Assembly: GCA_007844125.1 (NCBI GenBank) | Contig: CM017569.1 | Coordinates: 10,735,686 to 10,799,685 of the forward strand | Length of the DNA: 64,000 bases | Direction of reading: 5' to 3' | Source of the DNA: Sinonovacula constricta | Lineage: Eukaryota > Mollusca > Bivalvia > Cardiida > Solecurtidae | In this document: piece by piece, positions 35,424-45,424 of the stretch | Layout: each line of letters starts with the position of its first letter | How positions within the stretch are numbered: the first letter of the stretch is position 1 | Translations under genes and position numbers: made by a program | Notes under the pieces: generated by a model | Told to the model about the DNA's origin: nothing | The model's database searches: none | What the model saw: the letters and a program-made list of their open reading frames with translations, nothing else

Positions 35424-35732
35424 TAGTAGATAGTGCAGATCCTGATGAGACCTCTTTCTTCTGATGAGACCTTTTCTGATGAGACCTTTTCTGATGAGAC
35501 CACTTCCTACTGATGAGACCTCTTCCTCCTGATGAGACCTCTTCTGATGAGAGGCTCTCCTGATGAGACCTGTTCCTCCTGATGAGACAGGCTTTCTCCT
35601 GATGAGACAGCTTTCTTCTGATGAGAAAGCATCCTCCTGATGTGACAGCTCCGACAGGGAGCAGGCTGATCTAGATCTTCACTATTTTACTACGCTTGGT
35701 CAGTTTTTTGCTAAGCAGGCTAAGACTGTAAA
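35424..35732 (+). mobile_element. Palindromic element copy with an internally expanded arm
   Basis: The left arm reads gtagatagtgcagatcctg at 35424-35442. It is followed by about a dozen short tandem copies of a tgatgagacctcttcc-type motif (to about 35645), then the normal right side gggagcaggctgatctagat, cttcactatttt and the tail gctaagcaggctaagac. Confidence 0.75.
35440..35645. repeat. Short tandem array, tgatgagacctcttcc-type, 15-23-bp units
   Basis: Units vary from about 15 to 23 bp (gatgagaccttttc, gatgagacctcttcctcct, gatgagacaggctttctcct). It is nested inside the palindromic element. Confidence 0.8.
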
Positions 35733-36498
35733 AGGTCAATGCACTGTGTAAACCTGCAATATTACAAATAGAATTCTAGTTGTCATTGTGACACTTGTGT
35801 TAGAATGACAAACCAGATGGTCCAGTCTATATCTATATTATATAGCCTTATCTTTTATAATGTGACAGATATTTCACATTGCAGATTGGTTTATATGCAG
35901 TCTCTATCAAAACTTTAAAAATGAGGTGTTGGGTTGGGTTCATGTCATGGTGTAAACTGTCCTCTACGAGGTTGTCTAGCTGATCTGCCTTTACAGGTGG
36001 TGTTAACCAGACATTTGTCACGCGTCTTTCATGTACCTATGACACTGTTACATTGTTTTTCAAAGAAAGCACCAACAAAAATTAAAGCATTAATTATATA
36101 ACTTATAAATAGACCTTTTTCCATTAATCCAGTCAATAGCATGCAATATTCCCCAGTTCATCAGTGTTATTTAGTATATCAATAGACACAGAAAAAATTC
36201 ATTAAATAACACTAAATTTTAATGTCCATTGTTTACCAAATAGCTGGATGTGCTTTAATGATATGATGACCATAATTGTGTCTCTTCAAAGTACTTCTTA
36301 CACAAAACTATTGCAGTAGTTGTTTACAAACATCTAAGAATTTATTAAAATTTTTACAATATAGCATGAGACAGGTTAATGCAGGAATATTCAGCCCAAT
36401 AGCCAAACAAAAGTACATGCGTATATATACAATTTTACAAAAATGCACCCATTTGCTACTTTCACAATGATACATGCATATGTTCAATTGTACAACAT

Positions 36499-36782
36499 CG
36501 GACCTGGTAGCACAATCAGTAGAGCATCGGCTCCAGGTACGGGAGGCCTCGGTTTTAATCCCGGGCCACGACATATCACAGTCGTAAAGATGGTAGTGGT
36601 ATAGTTCCCTGGCTAACGCTTAAGCAAATATAAGGGTAGTTCCAGAACTGGTTGGCCGGTGTCAGGATAATGTGACTGGGTGTGGTATCATGCCAGGTGT
36701 TCACGGCATGCTATACACAGTGAAGGCGGCACTACATCTGCTTCAACTGAAATACTGTTGGTGGGACGATAAACCCAACAAA
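36499..36782 (+). mobile_element. SINE, family II, complete copy
   Basis: The head reads ggacctggtagcacaatcag, tagagcatcggctccagg, then ggttttaatcccgggcc as B box. The body contains catgccaggtgttcacgg and ggtgggacgataaacccaac. Confidence 0.8.
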
Positions 36783-37379
36783 CAATTGTACAACAATGCA
36801 TCCATTTGCTACTTACACAATGGTACATGCATCTATACAATGTTACATAGTTACCCCTTAATGTTGAATCTTTTCCAAACAGTTTTGCAGTATATGATAA
36901 TGAAAACAATCTCATGTTATTAGAGTACAGTTGATTATTAAAGGAAATCTTTCTATATTAGTACCTTTTAAATGCACAGAGGAAAGCTGTTTAGTAAACA
37001 GTCAATTTGCAATTAACATATTTTGATATATTCACACCTATTTATTTGAATTGTTAGAAACATTCAACCAGACATTTCATTCTTAAATACCTCAGAATAA
37101 CTTCACAATGTTCCATGTACATGTATGTTAAAACCTACACCAGACAACAGACTAATATACTCTTGTATTGTATTCAAGGAAACAGTCATGAAGAAATAAA
37201 AACCTGTTTTAATATTAAATATTATAAATATGATAAATCAAGCCTAATAAACATAGAGTTTAATCAGTTTATATTGTACAAGCAAACAAGGCTGATTGAG
37301 GCCTGTGTCATTGGTAAAAGAGCAATTAATTTTTGTTTCAGTTTTTGCAGATGACTGCATACAAAGGTAACAAGACCTT

Positions 37380-39815
37380 GTTAAGACTTTGCAGCAAATA
37401 GTGCAGATCCCAGTCAGACAGTCCTGACTGCAACAAATAGTGCAGATCCCAATCAAACAGTCCTGTTGGAGTTGACTGCAGCAAATAGTGCAGATCCCAA
37501 TCAGACAGTCCTGTTGGAGTTGACTGCAACAAATAGTGCAGATCCCAATCAGACAGTCCTGTTGGAGTTGCTGCACAAATAGTGCAGAATCCCAATCAGA
37601 CAGTCCTGACTGGCCAAAAATAGTGCAGATCCCATCAAACAGTCCTGTTGGAGTTGACTGCAACAAATAGTGCAGATCCCAATCAGACAGTCCTGTTGGA
37701 GTTGACTTGCAACAAATAGTGCAGCTCCCAACAGACAGTCCTGTGGTTGGCTGCAACAAATAGTGCAGATCCCATCAGACGTCCTGTTGAGTTGGCTGCA
37801 ACAAATAGTAGTCAGCAGGATCCCAACAGTTCAGACAGTCCTGTTGGAGTTGGCTGCAACAAATAGTGCAGATCCCATCAGACAGTCCTTTGGACTGTCA
37901 ACAAAGATGCAGATCCCAGTCAACATTGTTGAGTGGCTGCAACAATAGTGCAGATCCCAGTCAGACAGTCCTGTTGATTTGGCAGCAAATAGTGCAGATC
38001 CCAATCAGACAGTCTGACTCTGCACAAATAGTGCAGATCCCAATCAGACGTCCTGTGGAGTGGCTGCAAACAAATAGTGTCAGATCCCAGTCAGACAGTC
38101 CTGACTGCAGCAAATAGTGCAGATCCCAATCAGACAGTCCTGTTGGAGTTGGCTGCAACAAATAGTGCAGATCCCAGTCAGACTGTCCTGTTGGAGTTGG
38201 CTGCAACAAATAGTGCAGATCCCAATCAGACAGTCCTGACTGCAACAAATAGTGCAGATCCCAATCAGACTGTCCTGTTGGAGTTGGCTGCAACAAATAG
38301 TGCAGATCCCAGTCAGACTGTCCTGTTGGAGTTGGCTGCAGCAAATAGTGCAGATCCCAATCAGACAGTCCTGACTGCAACAAATAGTGCAGATCCCAGT
38401 CAGACTGTCCTGTTGGAGTTGGCTGCAGCAAATAGTGCAGATCCCAATCAGACAGTCCTGACTGCAACAAATAGTGCAGATCCCAGTCAGACAGTCCTGA
38501 CTGCAGCAAATAGTGCAGATCCCAATCAGACAGTCCTGACTGCAGCAAATAGTGCAGATCCCAATCAGACAGTCCTGACTGCAGCAAATAGTGCAGATCC
38601 CAATCAGACAGTCCTGACTGCAGCAAATAGTGCAGATCCCAATCAGACAGTCCTGACTGCAGCAAATAGTGCAGATCCCAATCAGACAGTCCTGTTGGAG
38701 TTGGCTGCAACAAATAGTGCAGATCCCAGACAGTCCTGTTGGAGTTGGCTGCAACAAATAGTGCAGATCCCAGTCAGACAGTCCTGTTGGAGTTGGCTGC
38801 AACAAATAGTGCAGATCCCAATCAGACAGTCCTGTTGGAGTTGGCTGCAACAAATAGTGCAGATCCCAGTCAGACAGTCCTGTTGGAGTTGGCTGCAACA
38901 AATAGTGCAGGTCCCAATCAAACAGTCCTGTTGGAGTTGGCTGCAACAAATAGTGTAGATCCCAATCAGACAGTCCTGTTGGAGTTGGCTGCAACAAATA
39001 GTGCAGATCCCAATCAGACAGTCCTGTTGGAGTTGGCTGCAACAAATAGTGCAGATCCCAGTCAGACAGTCCTGTTGGAGTTGGCTGCAACAAATAGTGC
39101 AGATCCCAATCAGACAGTCCTGTTGGAGTTGGCTGCAACAAATAGTGCAGATCCCAATCAAACAGTCCTGTTGGAGTTGGCTGCAACAAATAGTGCAGAT
39201 CCCAGTCAGACTGTCCTGTTGGAGTTGGCTGCAACAAATAGTGCAGTTCCCAATCAGACAGTCCTGACTGCAGCAAATAGTGCAGATCCCAGACAGTCCT
39301 GTTGGAGTTGGCTGCAACAAATAGTGCAGATCCCAATCAAACTGTCCTGTTGGAGTTGGCTGCAACAAATAGTGCAGATCCCAATCAGACAGTCCTGTTG
39401 GAGTTGGCTGCAGCAAATAGTGCAGATCCCAATCAAACAGTCCTGTTGGAGTTGGCTGCAACAAATAGTGCAGATCCCAGTCAGACTGTCCTGTTGGAGT
39501 TGGCTGCAACAAATAGTGCAGATCCCAATCAGACAGTCCTGACTGCAGCAAATAGTGCAGATCCCAGACAGTCCTGTTGGAGTTGGCTGCAACAAATAGT
39601 GCAGATCCCAATCAAACTGTCCTGTTGGAGTTGGCTGCAACAAATAGTGCAGATCCCAATCAGACAGTCCTGTTGGAGTTGGCTGCAACAAATAGTGCAG
39701 ATCCCAATCAAACAGTCCTGTTGGAGTTGGCTGCAACAAATAGTGCAGATCCCAATCAAACTGTCCTGTTGGAGTTGGCTGATCAGAACCTACACCTTCC
39801 ACCTAGGTATGTGCA
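37380..39815. repeat. Satellite array, 48/39-bp units, about 50 copies, grown inside a palindromic element
   Basis: The full unit is 48 bp: ctgcaacaaatagtgcagat, cccaatcagacagtcctg, ttggagttgg; a shorter 39-bp form lacks about 9 bp of the last segment. The array starts after ttaagactttgcagcaaata (left arm of the fold-back element) and ends with ggctgatcagaacctacacc then ttccacctagg (a diverged right arm). Occasional 4-bp deletions (cccagacag) shift frame and mark a higher-order period of 275 bp (39288 to 39563). Open frames of up to 418 codons are artefacts of unit lengths divisible by three. The first 700 bp contain many small indels, unlike the rest. Confidence 0.9.
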
Positions 39816-39839
39816 TAGAATGAACACATTCCTGTGAAA

Positions 39840-42240
39840 GATTCACTCTTGACAGTCATTCTAGCTTTGGCCTCAGTAATGTGACTATGTCAGGTTGTTG
39901 TGTCAGTCAGGTACGTTGTGCTCTTGGCAAAAAACCTGTCATGATTGGTTGTTTACTGTAAAAAAAGTAGGCAGTCTGTCCGGGCCAGGTACTGGCTTTA
40001 ACACTGGTCAATACTGTGAATATCTGCAATATGGACAATGTGTTAGTGCTGACATAGTTACATATACAGAATTATGTTGGTGTTTTTCTTCATAAAAATG
40101 AACTACTGTCCAATGAGAACAAAAATAGCATTTCATCAAAGTGCTACCAGTATGCTATTTGAGACTAATGAGTTATTTTTGTTGTTCTTGTTAATAATTT
40201 TCTGTATGCTCAAACTAGAAAGGTCATCCAACCACTGAAATGTTCACCCTGCAGATTTTATCTCAGAGCAAACCCCATAATTTGGTCGCCAATTTTCTGT
40301 TGGGGCCTCCACATAGGCTTTATTGTGTGTACATAGCCTGTACTCCCGCTCTCAGCTCAGGGTTTGAGATAGCTTTTATCCCTGGGTTTGTTTGATGTGG
40401 TTTCCATAGATATTTCGTTAGATGTGCCAGAATATAGATTTTAACCTGAGTAGAGCTGGGTAAACTAACAAACAAAGACACTAAGAACTTCCAAGGCATG
40501 GTGAAACCAGGTCATGTGAACAGAGCAATCCCTGGTACAATAGTAGATATTTTCTCAGAAAATGGTCTGGGTTTGGGTCAAATTAATGTGGTAACCAAGT
40601 TAACTGAACAATGCAGCTCCAAATACAATGGTAGATAATTGCTGTAAAAAAGATTTGGGTTTGGATCAGTTGGATTGTCTTCATAACATTTTGCTTTACA
40701 ATGTCAACTCTTGATCTTTTCTTCAGCTGACTTAGGAAAACAATTATTGAAAATATAAAAATATCATTTAAATAATAATAAAACCTTCTGATGTATATTG
40801 TTTTATAAAATAATACCAGTATTAGAATTATCAGTATGTTAGTCAGAAGTTACGGTCCTTATATGCTTACTCTTTGCATGTTACTTGTTGGTTTCATTGT
40901 TGTTGTTGTTATGTAAATTGTACTGACACAATCATGTCTGTATTTGCAACATCCAGTTAATAAATGGTAAAGGAAGATCCGACTTATGTCTGGGTAGAAC
41001 CACTGGCACACTGCAGGTTACATGTTACTTGTATGGATGAATACTTCTGCTCTTGGTGGAAGTCACATGATTGGAGACTGCCGTGTCTCTAACTAAAGGT
41101 TTTACCCATATTACAGGTACATGTTAACAAACATGTACTGATGTATAATATAAATTAGCATAAGAAATTAGTATGCTAATTAGCGTTAATGGCTTAAGTC
41201 TCTGTCTCTGAATGAAATAAGTATGGAATAGACAGCTCTGTATTGTGTTAGAGGAAATGTTGGTAGATGTTGCTTGAATTTAGAACATTGACTGGATTGA
41301 CATAATTATGTCTAATTAATTAACTTCGTATGTCCTAGAAACCATCCCCCATCACTGTATAGAGGATATATCCTGGTGACTGCTTCTGGGTTGTATATTT
41401 CCTTGAAGATTATAGCAAATCATGTTTTTATCTGTTTTCTAGGATACATACAGTCTGGCATCTTTTTTTTTATAACAATTGGTGGGGTGGGGGGTGAAGG
41501 GGGGGGGGGTTCAGAATAAAATTTGTAGACAAAAAAGAGGCTGAGTTATGATGTATGCAGCTGTAAGGTTTTTTTTATCCCTTTGGTGTCATAATAGCTT
41601 CTACATATAGCTCTCTCAGTGAAACAAAGCCATTGAGATCACATTTCAAACATAAAAATAAATTTTAGAAATGACATTGAAAATTTAGTGTTTTTTTTCT
41701 TGCTTGTGTAAAATAGGCTCTTTTAGGGAAAACATTCTTTCTGGATTAGAGGCCGCTATTTAGACATGGCTATATTATAGGGGAATAAAAGCACTGTAAA
41801 ATTTTTGCTTCTTTTTTTATATTTTGTCATACAAACAAAACCATGCAACTTAAGTCTGGAAGGAGAATCCCTTATGAATAGTTAGGTAGAAAATCTCTTC
41901 ATTTGATAACTTTTGCCTTGTCAGGTTTCTTGTACGTATGTGAACAGCTTATTTAAATTTTAGGCAACCTGTTCTGGCCCATTTTGTTCTTTTTTAGTAC
42001 CATATCATCAAAATGAAAGAAAAAACAAGCTCACTTGGAATATAATGAAAAGAAAATCTTATCAAAATGTGTACCTACTTGTGTGTACGTGAATGGGACT
42101 TACAATTTGTATTTAATATACAGATTTAAACATTGTACTTTATGGAGAAAGAGCCATGTTGATTGTATTTTTATATCCAAATTGGAACATTATATTATCT
42201 ACCAGATCTAGTATGGAAGGTTTGTTTAGCTGCTTTGAAA
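39840..42240. other. AT-rich non-coding stretch
   Basis: Only a minus-strand SINE III tail (about 40975-41075) and a G-rich run (41484-41510) were recognised. Confidence 0.4.
40975..41075 (-). mobile_element. SINE, family III, tail fragment, minus orientation
   Basis: The reverse complement reads cctgcagtgtgccagtggtt then ctacccaga, matching the copies at 3690 and 55495. Confidence 0.45.
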
Positions 42241-42243
42241 CTT

Positions 42244-42405
42244 TAACTCTTAGCCTGCATAGCACATATTGATCAGACCAAGGAAGATAATAAACATCCG
42301 AACCAGCCAACTCCAGGCTGGAGCTGTAGGCTCAAGTTCTGCACTATTTGCTACCATGTCTAGCATATGTGTACTTACTTGCAAACATAGTTGTTAGCAA
42401 ATAAT
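42244..42405 (+). mobile_element. Palindromic element copy, type B, with outer head
   Basis: It begins taactcttagcctgcatagc, then atattgatcaga, ctccaggctggagctgtagg, ctgcactatttgctacc and ends gttgttagcaaataatta. This shows the outer left arm (ctcttagcctgc) that mirrors the type A tail. Confidence 0.65.
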
Positions 42406-42764
42406 TAGGATTTTATCTTGCTTATTACTAAATGTAGCATGAAAAGGGCAAAATCATGTCCTTGGTATAAATTTGAGCCTCAAACACTGTCTGAATAATT
42501 CATTGCCTTCTGGGGCTCAAATTGCACCGTCTTCCCGCTGCCCAATTTTAGCCTGGCTATTTATGGGGTGGGTTAGCTGGCAACACAATGGAGAGAACAT
42601 GGGATTGTATAGCCCTGGCTTGGAGGATGATTATCCTGATGTGTTTCTGTTGTGCATTATGTACTCTGCAGTATAAACCCTTATTATGAAATATTTATTT
42701 GTAAGCAATTCAAAATCATAGACATTTGCTAATAACTATCTGCAAAGACATATTGCTGAAGATG

Positions 42765-42880
42765 GTTTAGCAAATAGTGCAGATCCTGATCAGACTGCAG
42801 CCAGCCTGTGCTGGATGATCTGGATCAAGACTTTCTGCCTATTGCAACCTGGTCATTTCATGCTTAGCAGGTTAAGTGAG
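42765..42880 (+). mobile_element. Palindromic element copy, type A
   Basis: It reads ggtttagcaaatagtgcaga and tcctgatcagactgcagcc, then ggatgatctggatcaagac and the tail ggtcatttcatgcttagcag. Confidence 0.75.
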
Positions 42881-42939
42881 AATGAAGGCAGCAGCTGGTA
42901 TAAGGCTCATATAGCAGTGTTGCACCACTCATCATTAGC

Positions 42940-43330
42940 ATAGTTGTAGGTTGTATGGCTTAAGAGCACACAGTTTCAGGTGCAATCTGGGAAACTCCTG
43001 GCCGCCTGATTTTAGTCGCCAATTTGGAAACCCTCAGCCACGCAAGCATGTGTGTTTAAGTCCTGACTCGAGACGCTTGTGTTGTTTGAGGCCTTACAGC
43101 TGACCAGCTGGGCAATGGTGGTTTCCTCCCAGAATAGGATTAAGACATTCTAACCATGGGTATAGCTTAACATCATCAAAGAATTTATGCTTGTGAAATT
43201 GCAATGTATCATATACCAAGCAGGTAACTCAACCAACTGAATTGGGTACAATCCTTGGTTATGTCTTGTAATGTAGCATTGGTTCTGGTGGAGCTTTCCT
43301 GTTTTGCACTAAACAATACAGCTTTGACTT
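42940..43330 (+). mobile_element. SINE-like remnants, including a family III body
   Basis: tRNA-like pieces (gtaggttgtatggcttaaga) are followed by ttacagctgaccagctgggc and tggtggtttcctccca, related to the family III body. A second partial tail (ttggttctggtggagctttc) lies at about 43270. Confidence 0.4.
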
Positions 43331-43769
43331 GACCTAGATGGCTAATAGTCTGGTATCATTTGATATTTGTACGGCGCCCTATCATTTTAAAGCAGCATTT
43401 TATCTTCTTCCATATTGGAACTATCTGATGATTAAAAGGATATTGCTACAAAATAGCACAAGCATATATAATTACATTTTTAGATGTATTATATTCATAA
43501 TCACTTAATTTATTTTGTGATATTCTCCTTCTGGAGCCAAAACTTGATTCAAGTGATCTTTGTGTTTGCCTTTTTGATATTGGGATTGCAAGCTGGTGCT
43601 CCAAAGTGAAGATTTCCTGTGTAGCCTGAAGGCTCCTTCACCTCTGTTTTCCCTCTCACTGAATCCTTCCCTACTAATATTGAGCCTTTCTGTCAATCTT
43701 ATCAGCCAGTGTGTACATACCCCTCAAGGCTGCATACACAGTACAGTACACACACTGAATGAGATAACT

Positions 43770-44185
43770 TTATTTTATGCCCAAGGCAACAACTAAAAAG
43801 ATAAAAAGCTGCCTTTGTCGGTTCACTTGGACCCCTATAGCTAAAGCTAAAGCCAAGCCAAACCAAGTTGTCATGCACGAGATATATCAAGCCAGTATCG
43901 TGGAGGGCAAACAGAGAATGCTGTCAGAAGGGATTGGTTGTGGACTGGGTACTGCCAAGTAGTCAGGAGAGGGCTGATATAGCCAAGCCAGTCTAGAGTG
44001 GCCCTGCCATTGCTGAGCTGTGTAGCCAAGACTGTATTATGCAGTCGGCCTATACACTGTGTGTACAGCTCATATTCAGTGTGTGAGAGACGGGGAAGGT
44101 TGGTGGTAGTTAAGTCAGTCAATTCCCCACTCCCCTTGTGAGTGGTTTACACTGTGGCCGTGGTCGAGGCAGGAAATAAAAGTTT
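43770..44185 (+). promoter_or_regulatory. G+C-raised segment 0.8 kb before the first coding exon (candidate alternative promoter)
   Basis: Base composition rises clearly above the flanks and no repeat family was recognised. It contains cactgtggccgtggtcgagg and ends near ggcaggaaataaaag. A 61-codon ORF (MPKATTKKIKSCLCRFTWTP... at 43777) has no recognised domain. Position suggests a promoter or untranslated exon for a transcript starting near exon 44953-45114, but there is no direct evidence. Confidence 0.2.
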
Positions 44186-44249
44186 CTTTAGCTCTGTCTC
44201 ACTATGCTTCTCTATAACATGGATATTGAAATAGTTAGTTGAAAAAAGG

Positions 44250-44285
44250 ATATATATATATACACACATATATATACACACACAT
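44250..44285. repeat. (TA/CA)n microsatellite
   Basis: Alternating atatatatatacacacatat runs followed by acacacaca. Confidence 0.85.
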
Positions 44286-44289
44286 TGGA

Positions 44290-44950
44290 TTAAATTTTTT
44301 ATGAAGAAAGAAATTGTGTTACGTTGTACCTAGGCTTGTTACCTAGTGTGTGTTACAGTTTCAAATTTGTGGGAGTGGGGCTGTTACTGTTAGAACAGGA
44401 AAGTATACATAAATTGTGTTTATGCTTATGTTGAGTTATTGCCCGTTTACTGTGACTAGAGAAGTGATAACTTGCTAGTGAACTACATGTACACTGGATA
44501 ATAAGCCATTATAACTTTGAGGCAGTGTGAGAAATATCGAGTGTACCATCCTCCTATTTACAACACTGCCTGAATCCCACATTTTATGTGACTAGCACTC
44601 TTGAGACTGTTGATGATGGATGTTACATACTTTGAAAATATTCTGTAGTGATCTGTGATGAAGTTGTCTATTTTGAGGAAAAATCAAATATAATAAAAAA
44701 AGAACATTGTGAGAATGCTAACAAAAAGGTGTAATATTAGCCAATATAAGGCTAATATAATTAATAAAATTAGTAAAATATCACATTATTTATAAAAAAT
44801 AATAATTATTTGAAAATAAAATATTTAATGACTTTCTTGATTCTTTTGGCATAGATGAAAATAAAAAAAAGATAAATTAATTGTTACAGTAAAAAAAACA
44901 TCAAGGAATTTTTAAAGTTAGATATTACCACATTTGTGCAAGTGTTATAC
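44290..44950. other. Very AT-rich stretch before the first coding exon
   Basis: 44.68-44.95 kb is especially A/T-rich (repeated taaaat/aataat). No exon was recognised. Confidence 0.4.
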
Positions 44951-44952
44951 AG

Positions 44953-45114
44953 CTAGTGATTAAAAATTAAAAGAATACTAAAATGAAGAGCTCTGAATTG
45001 GAAGGCGCTATAGGGGACAGTTCAGACCTTATAAATAATCTGAGTGATAGTTCGGACTTGATGAAGTTGTTTGTTCAGAATCCTGACGAGCTTCACAGGA
45101 GTGATCATATCCAG
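44953..45114 (+). CDS. RNF38: RNF38/RNF44-like E3 ubiquitin ligase, first recognised coding exon (start codon 44983)
   Basis: Seen: the ATG at 44983 has A at -3 and an in-frame stop (TAA 44968-44970) upstream, so it is a natural start for this exon. The coding part is 44 codons (44983-45114) and ends in CAG|gtatgt, phase 0, matching the phase-0 start of the exon at 50549. The peptide is acidic and serine-rich, with a repeated DSSDL motif (around residues 12-16 and 22-26), and ends DELHRSDHIQ. The upstream edge is uncertain: the nearest plausible acceptor is ttatacag ending at 44952, but its pyrimidine tract is poor, so this could instead be a first exon with its own promoter. Known family: RNF38 has an N-terminal segment just before its SPSPKR-type basic motif, and this exon occupies that position. 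The sequence itself is not conserved enough to assign alone; the call rests on splicing into the next exon. Confidence 0.7.
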
Positions 45115-45282
45115 GTATGTTTACCTGACCGCTGGTCGGTCCTCCCACACTCAAGCATTAGTCATTGTATTGGGATCTGGGACTGGACAGTAACACTTAG
45201 CCTGCCATGTTTACTCTAACACAGTACAAAATCTATACATAAATGTAAGCTTTCAACTTAAAATGAAAAAAAAAATGCTAGA

Positions 45283-45362
45283 TACTTACCAGTAAATTGT
45301 ACAGATTTTGATCAGAAGGCTCCAGTGGGAAACATGAATCAGCTAATAAATAGTGAAGTCAC
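45283..45362 (+). mobile_element. Palindromic element, degenerate copy
   Basis: It keeps ttgtacagattttgatcaga, aggctccagtggga and aatcagctaataaatagtg. Confidence 0.35.
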
Positions 45363-45424
45363 ACAGCCAATATACTTACACTGGGTACATTCAAACAGCT
45401 TTGCTGTAGATCCTTAAAGTTTAT

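Larger units (their letters stand above)
7447..44952 (+). other. Long intron 1 (if exon 7349-7446 belongs to the gene)
   Basis: The donor at 7447 and the next recognised exon near 44953 bound about 37.5 kb without a confidently coding exon. It holds SINEs, about 17 copies of the palindromic element, two clusters of 150-bp repeats, two TTAA-flanked inverted-repeat elements and six major tandem arrays. Candidate alternative exons or promoters inside it are listed separately (15.26, 18.5, 21.6 and 43.8 kb). Confidence 0.45.

Noticed and set aside
36499..36575. tRNA gene
   Set aside because: It is the head of a family II SINE with the shared body downstream.
37961..39823. ORFs of 250-418 codons on both strands
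   Set aside because: They read through 48- and 39-bp tandem units in several frames at once; unit lengths divisible by three explain them, with no coding signature.
43777..43962. 61-codon ORF MPKATTKKIKS... as a gene
   Set aside because: No splice or family evidence; kept only as part of the possible promoter segment.
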